NCBI RefSeq assembly: GCF_900177515.1
Contig: NZ_FXAK01000007.1
Span: 1,844,501 to 1,908,500, forward strand
Origin: Azospirillum oryzae
GTDB taxonomy: Bacteria; Pseudomonadota; Alphaproteobacteria; Azospirillales; Azospirillaceae
DNA: 64,000 nucleotides
Direction of reading: 5' to 3'
The translations under genes were made by a program, and so were the position numbers. Each line of letters starts with the position of its first letter. Within the stretch, counting starts at the first letter, position 1. Positions 19,305 through 30,080 of this stretch are shown piece after piece. Below the pieces are notes generated by a model. That model made no database searches. It was not told where the DNA came from and worked only from the letters and a program-made list of their open reading frames with translations.

Positions 19305-20855
19305 ATGGCCGGGCCGAAGACCTTCTATCTGACGACGCCGATCTATTACGTGAACGACGTGCCGCACATCGGCCACGCCTACACGACCCTTGCCTGCGAC
19401 GTCCTCGCCCGGTTCATGCGCCTCGACGGCTATGACGTGAAGTTCCTGACCGGCACCGACGAGCACGGCCAGAAGGTGGAGAAGTCGGCGGAGAAGGCCG
19501 GCATCGCGCCGCAGGAGTTCACCGACCGGGTGTCTCAGAACTTCCGCGATCTTGTGTCGCTGATGAACTATTCCAACGACGACTTCATCCGCACCACCGA
19601 GCCGCGCCACGTCAAGTCGGTGCAGGCGCTGTGGACGGTGCTGAAGGATCGCGGCGAGATCTATCTGGGGTCCTATGCAGGCTGGTACTCGGTTCGCGAC
19701 GAGGCCTTCTATGGCGAGGACGAACTGACCACCAATGCCGAGGGCAAGAAGATCGCCCCGACCGGCGCCGAGTGCGAATGGGTGGAGGAACCGTCCTACT
19801 TCTTCAAGCTCTCGGCCTGGCAGGACCGGCTGATCGAGTTCTATGAGCAGAACCCGGATTTCATCGCGCCGGCCGGCAAGCGCAACGAGGTGATGTCCTT
19901 CGTCAAGTCCGGCCTGAAGGACCTGTCGGTCAGCCGCACCACCTTCAAGTGGGGCATCCCGGTGCCGGACGACGACGCCCACATCATGTATGTCTGGCTC
20001 GACGCGCTGGCGAACTACATCACCGCCGTCGGCTATCCCGATACCACCGGCGAGTATGCCAAGTACTGGCCGGCCGACCTGCACATGGTCGGCAAGGATA
20101 TCCTGCGCTTCCACGCCGTCTATTGGCCGGCCTTCCTGATGGCCGCCGGCCTGCAGCCGCCCCGCCGTGTGTTCGCCCATGGCTGGTGGACGATCGAAGG
20201 CCAGAAGATGTCGAAGTCGCTGGGTAACGTCATCGCGCCGGAAACGCTGGTCAACACCTACGGCCTTGACCAGACCCGCTATTTCCTGCTGCGCGAAGTG
20301 CCGTTCGGCAATGACGGCGACTTCTCGCACAAGCAGATGGTCAACCGGATCAACGGCAATCTCGCCAACGATTACGGCAATCTGGTGCAGCGCGTCCTGT
20401 CGATGATCGGCAAGAACTGCGGCGCCGCCGTGCCGACGCCGGGGGCCTTCACCGAGGCGGACAACGCGCTGCTCGGTTCCGCCTACGGCATGCTGGACAT
20501 CGTCCGGGCGGAGTTCAAGGCGCAGGCCTTCCACAAGGCGCTGGACGCCATCTGGGCCGTGGTCGGCGACGCCAACCGCTATGTCGACGAACAGGCCCCC
20601 TGGGCGCTAAAGAAGACCGACCCGGCGCGCATGGCGACCGTGCTCTATGTGCTGGCCGAGACGATCCGCCACCTCGCCATCCTGACCCAGCCGGTGATGC
20701 CGGACAGCTCCGCCAAGATCCTCGACCTGCTGGCGCTGGGTCCGGATGCGCGCGGCTTCGGCACGCTGGGTCCGTCGGGGGCGCTGGCCGCCGGCACGCC
20801 GCTGCCGACGCCGCAGGGCGTCTTCCCGCGTTACGTCGAAGAACCGAAGGCCTGA
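19305..20855 (+). CDS. metG: Methionyl-tRNA synthetase, short (MetG2-like) type
   Basis: The 516-residue class I synthetase charges tRNA-Met. The HIGH motif is PHIGH (20-24) and KMSKS is at 301-305. The methionine-binding and catalytic segments FLTGTDEHGQKVEKSA and AHGWWTIEGQ are present. The connective peptide lacks the paired-cysteine zinc knuckle of the longer E. coli type. There is no C-terminal tRNA-binding (Trbp111) domain, consistent with the roughly 510-residue subgroup. ATG 19305 gives the family start; a GTG nine bases earlier is possible. tatD begins 8 bp after its stop. Confidence 0.97.
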   Translation: MAGPKTFYLTTPIYYVNDVPHIGHAYTTLACDVLARFMRLDGYDVKFLTGTDEHGQKVEKSAEKAGIAPQEFTDRVSQNFRDLVSLMNYSNDDFIRTTEPRHVKSVQALWTVLKDRGEIYLGSYAGWYSVRDEAFYGEDELTTNAEGKKIAPTGAECEWVEEPSYFFKLSAWQDRLIEFYEQNPDFIAPAGKRNEVMSFVKSGLKDLSVSRTTFKWGIPVPDDDAHIMYVWLDALANYITAVGYPDTTGEYAKYWPADLHMVGKDILRFHAVYWPAFLMAAGLQPPRRVFAHGWWTIEGQKMSKSLGNVIAPETLVNTYGLDQTRYFLLREVPFGNDGDFSHKQMVNRINGNLANDYGNLVQRVLSMIGKNCGAAVPTPGAFTEADNALLGSAYGMLDIVRAEFKAQAFHKALDAIWAVVGDANRYVDEQAPWALKKTDPARMATVLYVLAETIRHLAILTQPVMPDSSAKILDLLALGPDARGFGTLGPSGALAAGTPLPTPQGVFPRYVEEPKA

Positions 20856-20863
20856 GTTCCCTG

Positions 20864-21643
20864 ATGCTCGTCGACAGCCATTGCCATCTCGACTTTCCCG
20901 ATTTCGCCGAGGAACTGGACGCGGTCGTCGACCGCGCCCGGCAGGCCGGCATCGGGCGGATGGTCACCATCTGCACCTATATCAGCCGTTTCGACCGCAT
21001 CCTGGCGGTGGCGGAACGCTATGACGACATCCTCTGCTCGGTGGGCGTCCATCCCCATCAGGCCCAGGAGGAGTTCGCCATCACCACCGTGGACAAACTG
21101 GTGGAGCTCTCGCGCCATCCCAAGGTGATCGGGCTGGGCGAGACCGGGCTCGACTACTTCTATGACAAGAGCCCGCGCGACCAGCAGCAGGAGTGTTTCC
21201 GCCGGCACATCCGCGCCAGCCTGGAGACCGGCCTGCCGCTGATCATCCACACCCGCGACGCCGACGACGACACCATGCGCATTGTCAAGGAGGAGGCGGC
21301 CGGCCAGCCGGTGAAGGGGCTGCTGCACTGCTTCAGCTCCGGCCGGGCCCTGGCGGAAGAAGCGGTGGAGTTCGGCTTCAGCCTGTCGCTGTCGGGGATC
21401 GTCACCTTCAAGAAGTCGGAAGACCTGCGCGCCATCGTGAAGGACGTGCCGCTCGACCGCATCCTGGTGGAGACCGACGCGCCCTACCTTGCGCCGATTC
21501 CCTTCCGCGGCAAGCGCAACGAGCCGGCCTATGTCGCCCACACCGCGGCCTGCGTGGCCGAGGTGAAGGGAGTGTCGGCGGAGGAGTTGGCCCGCGTCAC
21601 CACCGACAATTTCTTCCGCCTGTTCGACAAGGCGGCTGCATGA
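20864..21643 (+). CDS. tatD: TatD-family metal-dependent DNase
   Basis: The 259-residue TIM-barrel hydrolase begins MLVDSHCHLDF, whose two His bind metal. Other ligands are the Glu of IGLGETGLDYFY, the His of PLIIHTRDAD, the His of GLLHCFSSG and the Asp of VETDAPYLAPIPFRGKRNEP. Family members are 3'-to-5' exonucleases or D-aminoacyl-tRNA-related hydrolases in DNA repair and quality control. It is coupled to the next gene by an ATGA overlap and follows metG by 8 bp, the standard order in alphaproteobacteria. Confidence 0.96.
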   Translation: MLVDSHCHLDFPDFAEELDAVVDRARQAGIGRMVTICTYISRFDRILAVAERYDDILCSVGVHPHQAQEEFAITTVDKLVELSRHPKVIGLGETGLDYFYDKSPRDQQQECFRRHIRASLETGLPLIIHTRDADDDTMRIVKEEAAGQPVKGLLHCFSSGRALAEEAVEFGFSLSLSGIVTFKKSEDLRAIVKDVPLDRILVETDAPYLAPIPFRGKRNEPAYVAHTAACVAEVKGVSAEELARVTTDNFFRLFDKAAA

Positions 21644-22449
21644 CAGTGGACGGCGCATCAACCGGCGCGATGCGCGTGACCGTCCTTGGCTGCGGCGGGT
21701 CGCGCGGCGTGCCGGTGATCGCCGGTATTCCCGGCGGCCAGTGGGGCCGCTGCGATCCCGCCAATCCGAAGAACCGCCGCATGCGCCCCTCCGTTCTGGT
21801 GGAGAGCGGCGGGGTTTCGATGCTGGTCGACACCTCCCCTGACCTGCGGCAGCAGTTTCTCGACAGCGGCTGTGCCCGTCTGGATGCCGTGCTGTGGACC
21901 CACCAGCATGCCGACCATTGCCACGGCATCGACGAACTGCGTGAGATCTGCCGGCACATGCATGCGCCGATCGACGCCTATGGTTGGGACGAGCATCTGC
22001 GCGACATTGAGATTCGCTTTCCCTACTGCTTCGATCCGCTACCGGAGGGGTATCCCTTCTACCGGCCGGTGCTGAACACGCATCGGATCGCCGGGCCTTT
22101 CAGCGTGAAGGGGTTGGAGGTGACGCCGTTCGAGCAGGACCACGGCTATATGCGGACGGTCGGCTACCGGTTCGGGCGCTTCGCCTATTCGACCGACGTG
22201 GTGCGGTTGGACGACCGCGCGTTCGAGGCACTGGCGGGGGTGGACACCTGGATGGTCGATTGCGGCCGGATCGAGCCGCCGCATCCGGTGCACGCGCACC
22301 TGGCGCTGACACTGGAGTGGATCGAGCGGGTGAAGCCGCGCCGGGCCTATCTGACCCACATGGACAACAGCATGGACTATGACAGTCTGCTGCGGATCCT
22401 GCCGGAGGGGGTCGAGCCGGCGTATGATGGGCTGGTGATCGAGGTTTGA
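21640..22449 (+). CDS. PhnP-like MBL-fold metal hydrolase
   Basis: The 269-residue protein starts with an ATG that overlaps the tatD stop (ATGA). It is a metallo-beta-lactamase fold of the PhnP/RNase Z-like branch: GCGGSRGVPVIAG near the N-terminus, the metal motif HQHADH at residues 88-93, a further His in FEQDHGYMRTVGYRF, and YSTDVVRLDD and MVDCGR late in the chain. PhnP cleaves 5-phosphoribosyl 1,2-cyclic phosphate. However, this metG-tatD-MBL arrangement is common in genomes without C-P lyase, so the physiological substrate is open. Confidence 0.9.
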   Translation: MTVDGASTGAMRVTVLGCGGSRGVPVIAGIPGGQWGRCDPANPKNRRMRPSVLVESGGVSMLVDTSPDLRQQFLDSGCARLDAVLWTHQHADHCHGIDELREICRHMHAPIDAYGWDEHLRDIEIRFPYCFDPLPEGYPFYRPVLNTHRIAGPFSVKGLEVTPFEQDHGYMRTVGYRFGRFAYSTDVVRLDDRAFEALAGVDTWMVDCGRIEPPHPVHAHLALTLEWIERVKPRRAYLTHMDNSMDYDSLLRILPEGVEPAYDGLVIEV

Positions 22450-22466
22450 AGGTGGTTGGCTTCGAT

Positions 22467-22515
22467 GCCCCCACCTAACCTCCCCCGCTGGGCGGGGGAG
22501 GGTTAGGGTGGGGGC
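22467..22515. repeat. REP-like GC-rich hairpin between convergent genes
   Basis: The left arm contains ACCTAACCTCCCCCGC and the right arm GCGGGGGAGGGTTAGGGT, closed by a 3-base loop (TGG). The arms differ only by two extra G residues on the right. The same sequence bounds a larger element at 33191-33373. It lies between the converging ends of the MBL gene and the TRAP binding protein gene, so it may act as a bidirectional transcription barrier. Confidence 0.8.
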
Positions 22516-22526
22516 AATACTTGCCC

Positions 22527-24245
<1,719 letters not shown>

Positions 24246-25418
24246 ATGAAAGACGCAACATCGGCGGACGGCAGGAACGAGACGGCTGCGCGCGATCTGC
24301 GGCTCGACTTCTTCCGCGGTCTGGCGCTGTGGTTCATCTTCGTAAACCACATCCCTGCCAATCAGATCTCCTGGGCGACGCCGCGCAACTTCGGCCTGAG
24401 CGACGCCACGGAAATTTTCGTCTTCATCTCCGGCTACACCGCGGCCCTGGTCTACGGTCGAACACTGGATCGGCAAGGAATGCCGATGGCGGCGGCGCAG
24501 ATGCTGCACCGCTGCTGGACGCTGTACGTCACCTACATCATCCTGTTCTTCGCCTACACCACCCAGATCGCCTACACCGCCCGCGCCTTCGACAGCCCGC
24601 TGTTCGCGGAGGAAATGGGCATCGCCGGTTATTTCCAGGACCCCGTCACCGCCCTGACCCAGGCTATCCTGCTGAAGTTCCGGCCCGCCAACCTGGACGT
24701 TCTGCCGCTCTACATCGTGCTGCTGCTGAGCTTCCCACTGCTGCTGCCAGCCCTGCGCCGCCGACCGCTGGCGGTGCTGGCGGGGTCCGCCGCGCTGTAC
24801 CTCGCGGCACGGCAATGGGGATGGAACCTGCCGACATACCCGGATGGCGGCGTCTGGTACTTCAATCCCTTCACCTGGCAATTCCTGTTCGTGCTGGGTG
24901 CATCACTGCAGTTCCAACCGGAACTGCGGGCCGTGCTGACCCGATTCCGGACGCCGGTGGCGGCAACAGCCGGGGCTGTCCTGCTGGCCGGCCTGTTCCT
25001 GACGCTGTCCTGGAAATTCGCCCCGCTGCACGCACTGATCCCGGTGACGCTGACGGAGATCCTCTATCCCATCAGTAAGACCGACCTCGACCCTTTGCGG
25101 CTGCTGCACTTCTTCGCCCTGGCCTATCTGATGCTGTGGCTGGTGCCGGCGGGAGCATCCTGGCTGCGCGGACCGCTGGCCGCACCGGTGCTCGACTGCG
25201 GCCGGCAATCACTGCCGGTGTTCTGCCTGGGAGTGCTGCTGTCCTTTGCCGGGCAGACCATGCTCGTCCATGTCAGCGGCTCGCTTTCTGCACAGTTCCT
25301 TGTTACCGTGTTCGGCATCGCCATGATGGTGCTGCTGGCGCGCTTCCTGAACTGGTATCAGTCGGCGGAACGGGCGCGGCGCCACCGGGTCGCGGCCACC
25401 ACGAAAATGGGCACATGA
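24246..25418 (+). CDS. opgC: OpgC-family acyltransferase for periplasmic glucans
   Basis: The 390-residue integral membrane protein has about ten hydrophobic segments. It opens with DLRLDFFRGLALWFIFVNHIP, the OpgC hallmark carrying the Arg and His conserved in membrane acyltransferases. FGLSDATEIFVFISGYTAALVYG follows. OpgC adds succinyl groups to osmoregulated periplasmic glucans in proteobacteria. ATG 24246 is preferred over a GTG 33 bases earlier, though neither has a strong ribosome-binding site. It is 7 bp upstream of an SGNH-fold gene that overlaps a second one, forming a three-gene unit. No glucan synthase (opgG/opgH) is in the window. Confidence 0.88.
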   Translation: MKDATSADGRNETAARDLRLDFFRGLALWFIFVNHIPANQISWATPRNFGLSDATEIFVFISGYTAALVYGRTLDRQGMPMAAAQMLHRCWTLYVTYIILFFAYTTQIAYTARAFDSPLFAEEMGIAGYFQDPVTALTQAILLKFRPANLDVLPLYIVLLLSFPLLLPALRRRPLAVLAGSAALYLAARQWGWNLPTYPDGGVWYFNPFTWQFLFVLGASLQFQPELRAVLTRFRTPVAATAGAVLLAGLFLTLSWKFAPLHALIPVTLTEILYPISKTDLDPLRLLHFFALAYLMLWLVPAGASWLRGPLAAPVLDCGRQSLPVFCLGVLLSFAGQTMLVHVSGSLSAQFLVTVFGIAMMVLLARFLNWYQSAERARRHRVAATTKMGT

Positions 25419-25425
25419 GGGGGGA

Positions 25426-26235
25426 ATGGCGGGAGGACGGGGGCGAGGGATGCTGACGGTCACGGCCATCCTGCTGGCGGTCGCACTGTTCCTTTCTCCG
25501 GACCATGTCATGGCCGGCCAGCCGGCGACAGCCCAGTCGGTCGATCCCACCTGCGCCGTGCCGGAGTCGGTTCTCGCTCCCGGCGGCGGACTGCCGCGGA
25601 CGTCGGCGCGACTTGCCGCCGGGGGGTCATTATCGATCCTGATCGCCCATTCCGCCAAGCCGACATCCAAGCCGGGCATCGTCGGCTATCCCGCCCGGCT
25701 GGAAAGCGAGCTGAAGCGCCGCCTGCCCGGCCGCGAGATCAATACCACCGTGCTGAGCCTTACCGGCGAAGCGGCGCCTGCCATGGTCGCCCCACTGACC
25801 CTGGCCGTCGAGAAGGAGCGGCCGGCGCTGGTCGTCTGGCAGACCGGCACGGTCGACGCCATGCGCAGCCTGGACTTGGAGAGTTTCGGCACAGCGCTCC
25901 AGGCCGGCATCGCTGAGGTTCAACGCCGCGGCGCCGACATCGTCATCATGGACATGCAGTACAGCATGCACACCGCGCAGTTGATCGACTTCGCTCCCTA
26001 CGTGTCATACATGTCCTGGCTGGCCCAGAGTTCCGACGTCTTCCATTTTCCCCGCTACGACATCATGCGGTACTGGGTGGAGGATGGCCGGGTCGATTTC
26101 GCCGACGAATCGAGCAGAGCAAAGCAGCGTGCTTATGAATTCGTTCACCAATGCATCGGACAATTGCTGGCGCAAAGCGTCGCGGCGATGATCGTGCCCC
26201 TGCCGGTCGGCGAGCGCACCGGAGCAAGCAATTGA
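25426..26235 (+). CDS. SGNH-fold protein with degenerate active site
   Basis: The 269-residue protein has an N-terminal signal peptide (hydrophobic LTVTAILLAVALFL) and is probably periplasmic. It aligns by eye along its whole length with the next gene product: YPARLESELKRRL, VVWQTGTVDA, DIVIMDMQYS and RYDIMR match YPARLDHYLSERF, VIWQVGANTV, DVVLMDLQYA and RFDVMR. The catalytic positions are lost. The nucleophile block reads IAHSAKPTS instead of IGSSSTAG, GxN becomes TGTVD, and the DxxH block is absent. It is therefore a likely pseudoenzyme. GAGGGGGGA precedes ATG 25426; ATG 25450 is an alternative. Confidence 0.85.
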   Translation: MAGGRGRGMLTVTAILLAVALFLSPDHVMAGQPATAQSVDPTCAVPESVLAPGGGLPRTSARLAAGGSLSILIAHSAKPTSKPGIVGYPARLESELKRRLPGREINTTVLSLTGEAAPAMVAPLTLAVEKERPALVVWQTGTVDAMRSLDLESFGTALQAGIAEVQRRGADIVIMDMQYSMHTAQLIDFAPYVSYMSWLAQSSDVFHFPRYDIMRYWVEDGRVDFADESSRAKQRAYEFVHQCIGQLLAQSVAAMIVPLPVGERTGASN

Positions 26236-27008
26236 GTCCTGTTGTGCCGTACGCCGTACGCGTCCTGTCCGTAATCGCCGCCCTGGCGGTATCCGTCCCG
26301 GCCCTTGCCGCCGACCCCGCAACGCGCTGCCAGCTTCCACGCGGCGACGCGGCATTGTCGGCGCCCCTGCCGCAGATGGCCCAGCGCATCGCGGCCGGCG
26401 CGCCGATCCGGATCGTCGCCATCGGCTCCTCCTCCACCGCCGGAGCGGGAGCGAGTTCGCAGAACAAGGCCTATCCGGCCCGGCTCGACCATTATCTGAG
26501 CGAGCGGTTCCGCAATGCCGACATCGCGGTGCTGAACCGCGGGATCAACGGCGAGACCGACGACCAGACCGAAAAGCGAATCGAGGCCGATGCGCTGAGC
26601 GCCAAGCCCGATCTGGTGATCTGGCAAGTCGGCGCCAACACGGTGTTGCGCGACGGAGACCAGGGTTTGAGCGAGCGGTCCATCCGCCGGGGCGTGGCGC
26701 GGCTGCGCGCCGCCGGGGTCGATGTGGTGCTGATGGACCTGCAATACGCTCCGAAGATGCTGGAGAAGGCCGGCGTCGCCCCGATGCTGACCCGCATCAC
26801 CGGGATCGCCACCGACAACCACATCGGCCTGTTCCACCGCTTCGACGTCATGCGGTCGCTGGTGGAGAGCGGTGGGATGACCGTGGCCGACCTGATCGGA
26901 CCCGACGGCGTCCACCAGAACGACGTCGGATACGACTGCGTCGCCCGCATACTGGCGGTCGGCATCGAGGATGCGGTGAACGTCCACAACAGCGGGCTTC
27001 AGCGGTAA
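26232..27008 (+). CDS. SGNH/GDSL-family esterase or acyl-transfer protein, periplasmic
   Basis: The 258-residue protein starts with a TTG overlapping the upstream stop (TTGA), with GGAG 7 bases before it. A signal peptide ends near ALA-ADP. The SGNH blocks are intact: IAIGSSSTAG with the nucleophile Ser, the oxyanion Gly in NRGINGE, VGANT with the Asn, and GPDGVHQND with the Asp-x-x-His dyad. Such proteins hydrolyse or transfer ester-linked acyl groups. Being in one unit with OpgC and a pseudo-SGNH partner suggests it edits or transfers acyl groups on periplasmic glucan; that is inference. Confidence 0.9.
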   Translation: MSPVVPYAVRVLSVIAALAVSVPALAADPATRCQLPRGDAALSAPLPQMAQRIAAGAPIRIVAIGSSSTAGAGASSQNKAYPARLDHYLSERFRNADIAVLNRGINGETDDQTEKRIEADALSAKPDLVIWQVGANTVLRDGDQGLSERSIRRGVARLRAAGVDVVLMDLQYAPKMLEKAGVAPMLTRITGIATDNHIGLFHRFDVMRSLVESGGMTVADLIGPDGVHQNDVGYDCVARILAVGIEDAVNVHNSGLQR

Positions 27009-27014
27009 AGGAAC

Positions 27015-27034
27015 CGGGGCGTCAAGGCGCCCCG
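27015..27034. terminator. Weak hairpin shared by two convergent genes
   Basis: CGGGGCG and CGCCCCG form a 7-bp stem with a 6-base loop between the stop of the SGNH gene (27008) and the stop of the YkgJ-type gene (27040). A short pyrimidine run on the minus strand is the only tail. Confidence 0.45.
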
Positions 27035-27039
27035 CCCGC

Positions 27040-27423
27040 TCAGCGCTGCATCATCGCGCTTTCCTTGCCGCACAGGAAGAACACCTTGGAATAGACCTTC
27101 AGCAGCGCGTCGGTCAGCGCCTGCACCTCGGGGCTGCCCATGGCGCGCGGCTTGGCGGGGTCGACATGGAGGACGCAGCTGTCCTTGACGTCGTTGAAGG
27201 CAGCCAGCGCGTGGATGCGGTCGGGGCGGAACTCGTCGGGGAAATTCTCGTCCATCAGCCAGAAACACTGGAAGTTCCGGCAGGATTGCGGCCGCTCCTC
27301 GTAGATCGAGCAGCCCTTGCCCTGGTCGCAGGACGCGCACCATTTGGCGGCGGGCTTCTTCAACTCGGGCACGCCCATCAGCTTACAGCAGAGGGTGCAT
27401 TCACCGCAGTTGCGGTCGGACAT
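27040..27423 (-). CDS. YkgJ-family cysteine-cluster protein
   Basis: The 127-residue soluble protein starts at ATG 27423 with GGAG 9 bases upstream. Its N-terminal half is a cysteine cluster: CGECTLCC, then CASC, then GCSIYEERPQSCRNFQC, giving about nine Cys. This is the signature of the YkgJ zinc- or iron-sulfur-chelating family. The function is unknown for most members. The second half has no known motif. It lies 35 bp downstream of the PAS-GGDEF-EAL gene on the same strand, so co-transcription is likely. Confidence 0.88.
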   Translation of the reverse strand: MSDRNCGECTLCCKLMGVPELKKPAAKWCASCDQGKGCSIYEERPQSCRNFQCFWLMDENFPDEFRPDRIHALAAFNDVKDSCVLHVDPAKPRAMGSPEVQALTDALLKVYSKVFFLCGKESAMMQR

Positions 27424-27458
27424 CAGGCAAACTCCAAAAAACGACGGCTTGCAGCGGC

Positions 27459-30080
27459 TCACACCGATGCTGGCAGGGCGATGTGCGCGTCCTCGGCGGC
27501 CAGCAGACGCTCGACCGCCTCCGGCAGGGCGGGGCGGGCGAAGTGATAGCCCTGGGCGTATTGGCACAGACCGCGCAGATACACCGCTTCGTCCGCCGTT
27601 TCCACCCCTTCCGCCACGCAATCCAGTCGCAAAATGGTGGCAAGGCCGGCGATGACCTGGACGATGGCGGCGTTGCCCTCCCCCGTCGACACCGCGCGGA
27701 CGAAGCTGCGGTCGATCTTCAGCACGTCGACCGGCAGCTTGTGCAGATAGGCCAGCGAGGAATAGCCGGTGCCGAAATCGTCGATCGACAGCCGCACGTC
27801 CATGTCGCGCAGGCTCTGCATCAGCATCCGGCATTCATCCGGATCCTGGACCAGCAGGCTTTCGGTCAGTTCCAGCTTCAGGCTGGAGGGCGGGATCGGC
27901 ACCGCGTCCAGCAGGTCGCGCACCGCGCCGACGATGTCGTCGTCGCGGAACTGGCGGGTGGAGACGTTGACGCTCATGAACAGCGGGGTGGCGCGGGGGA
28001 AACGCGCCTGCCACGCCGCCAGTTGCCGGACCGCCTGCCCCAGCGCCCAGCGGCCCATCGGCGCGATCAGGCCGGTTTCCTCGGCCAGCGGGATGAACTC
28101 GGCGGGAGAGACCAGCCCGCGGTCGGGATGGTTCCAGCGCATCAGCGCCTCGAAGCCGGCGATGGCGCCGGTCTCCAGCAGGACGATGGGCTGGTAATGC
28201 AGGCAGAGCTGCCCCTGCTCCAGGGCGGCGCGCAGGTCGGCCTCCATCCGCATGGCGGCCATCGCCTGCCGGCGCAGGTTGGTGTCGAACACGTCGATGC
28301 GCGCCCGCCCGCCGCTCTTGGCGCGGTACATGGCGAGGCTGGCGTCGCGCAACATGTCCTCCGCCCGGTCATAGCCGGTCTGGCTCAGCGCCACGCCGAT
28401 CGAGGCGGTCAGCACGACGTCGCGCCCCTCCTCCAAGGTGACCGGCCGCGAAATGGAGCGGGCCATCCGCTCCGCCGCCTCCAGCGCGTCGCCGGCATCG
28501 TCCAGTTCGTCCACCAGGACCGCGAACTCGTCCGCCGACAGGCGGGCCAGCGTGTCGCCGACGCGGCGGCTGGCGTCGAGCCGTCTGGCGACGATGCGCA
28601 GCACACGGTCGCCGGCGCTGCTGCCCAGCGCATCGTTGATCGCCTTGAAGCGGTCCAGGTCGATGATGATGGTGGCGAAGGGCCGGGCGCCGGCGCGGCG
28701 GTTGCGGTCCAGCGCCTGCCCGATGCGGTCCAGCAGAAGCGTGCGGTTGGGAAGGCCGGTCATGCTGTCATGGACGGCGTCGAACAGGATCTGCTGTTCG
28801 GCCTTCTTGCGCGCGGTGATGTCGGTCATCGAGCCGGCCATGCGGACGGCGCAGCCCTTCTCGTTGCGGACGGCCAGCCCGCGCACCAGCATCCACATCT
28901 CCTGCCCGGCCTTGTCGCGGATGCGGAATTCATGCTGGAGATGTGGACGCTCGCCGGTCAGATGCAGGTTTAGCGCGGTGCGCAGCCCGTCCAGGTCGCC
29001 GGGCAGGACCCGCTGGAACCATTCATCGATGGAGCCGGCGATCTCCGCCTCCCCGAAGCCCAGCATCGCCTTCCAGCGCGGCGAGTAATAGACCTCGCCA
29101 CTGTCGATGTACCAGTCCCACAGCCCGTCGGCGGCCCCGGCGGCGGCAAGGGCATAGCGCTCCTCGCTCTGGCGCAGGCGCTGTTCGGCGGTCTTCCGAT
29201 CGGTCACGTCGGCTTGGCTGCCGACCAGCCGGATCGGCTTGCCGTCGGCATCCAGCACGGCGATGCCGCGGCAGGCCATCCATCGGATCGCCCCGACGGC
29301 GTTACGCATGCGAAATTCGACCTGGAAGGCCGCTTCCGATTCGGCCCCGGCCTCTGCCGCTTCCCCTGCCCCGCCGAGTGCCGCCATCGCGTCGGTCAGG
29401 ATCGCCCGGTCGGCCGGAAGGATGCGGCCCAGCCATTCCTGCGGGTTGTCGGTCAACTCGGCCGGCGACAGCCCGAGCAGCGAGGCCCAGCGCGGCGAGA
29501 AATAGACGCGGTCGGTGACCAAATCCCAGTCATAGAGCCCGTCGTTGCTGGCCGCGGCGGCGAGCGCATAGCGTTCCTCGCTGCGGCGCAGTTCCTTTTC
29601 AGCGTGCTTGCGGTCGGTGATGTCGGCGACCGATCCCACCAGCCGGATCGGCTCCCCCGAATCGTCCATCACCGCCATGCCGCGGCAGACCAGCCAGCGC
29701 CAGTGCGGCTTGGCGGTCGCAGAGGAATCGGCGCGGCGGACGCGGTGTTCGATCTGGAAGGGAACGGACAGACCGACCATCTGCGCCTCGAAGGACGCAT
29801 GCAGCCAGTCGACGTCCTCCGGGTGGACCAGCGACAGCCAATCGTTCGGCCGGTTGGAGTCGCGGCTTGCATCGCCCGGCGGCAGCCCGAGGAAGTCCTT
29901 GAAGCGAGGGGAGAGGTACAGCGTGTCGCTACGCAGGTCCCAATCCCAGACGCCTTCGGTTCCGGCCTTTTCCGCCAGCAGATATCGGTCGATGTTGGTG
30001 TTCAAGACCCCTCGTCGGACCCGTCGGCGGTCAGCGATTGGTGGGGCCTCCCACCGTTGAGCCTCCGATGGTAGGGGCAT
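27459..30080 (-). CDS. PAS-PAS-PAS-GGDEF-EAL cyclic-di-GMP protein with degenerate GGDEF
   Basis: From ATG 30080 the protein has 873 residues; a TTG at 30005 preceded by GAGGGG would give an equally plausible 848-residue form. Three PAS/PAC units (roughly 30-150, 165-300 and 305-430) each end in a DITDRK-type PAC tail. The GGDEF domain (about 445-600) reads LARLSADEFAVL where GGDEF should be, so diguanylate cyclase activity is doubtful. The EAL domain (about 610-865) looks complete: GFEALMRWNHP, LTESLL, DDFGTGYSSLAYL and LKIDRSFV. The protein probably degrades c-di-GMP in response to a cytoplasmic PAS signal. No membrane segment is visible. Confidence 0.92.
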   Translation of the reverse strand: MPLPSEAQRWEAPPIADRRRVRRGVLNTNIDRYLLAEKAGTEGVWDWDLRSDTLYLSPRFKDFLGLPPGDASRDSNRPNDWLSLVHPEDVDWLHASFEAQMVGLSVPFQIEHRVRRADSSATAKPHWRWLVCRGMAVMDDSGEPIRLVGSVADITDRKHAEKELRRSEERYALAAAASNDGLYDWDLVTDRVYFSPRWASLLGLSPAELTDNPQEWLGRILPADRAILTDAMAALGGAGEAAEAGAESEAAFQVEFRMRNAVGAIRWMACRGIAVLDADGKPIRLVGSQADVTDRKTAEQRLRQSEERYALAAAGAADGLWDWYIDSGEVYYSPRWKAMLGFGEAEIAGSIDEWFQRVLPGDLDGLRTALNLHLTGERPHLQHEFRIRDKAGQEMWMLVRGLAVRNEKGCAVRMAGSMTDITARKKAEQQILFDAVHDSMTGLPNRTLLLDRIGQALDRNRRAGARPFATIIIDLDRFKAINDALGSSAGDRVLRIVARRLDASRRVGDTLARLSADEFAVLVDELDDAGDALEAAERMARSISRPVTLEEGRDVVLTASIGVALSQTGYDRAEDMLRDASLAMYRAKSGGRARIDVFDTNLRRQAMAAMRMEADLRAALEQGQLCLHYQPIVLLETGAIAGFEALMRWNHPDRGLVSPAEFIPLAEETGLIAPMGRWALGQAVRQLAAWQARFPRATPLFMSVNVSTRQFRDDDIVGAVRDLLDAVPIPPSSLKLELTESLLVQDPDECRMLMQSLRDMDVRLSIDDFGTGYSSLAYLHKLPVDVLKIDRSFVRAVSTGEGNAAIVQVIAGLATILRLDCVAEGVETADEAVYLRGLCQYAQGYHFARPALPEAVERLLAAEDAHIALPASV

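Noticed and set aside
18768-20534. 588-codon minus-strand frame over holB and metG
   Set aside because: Antisense to two genes with intact family motifs; no ribosome-binding site and no recognisable domain.
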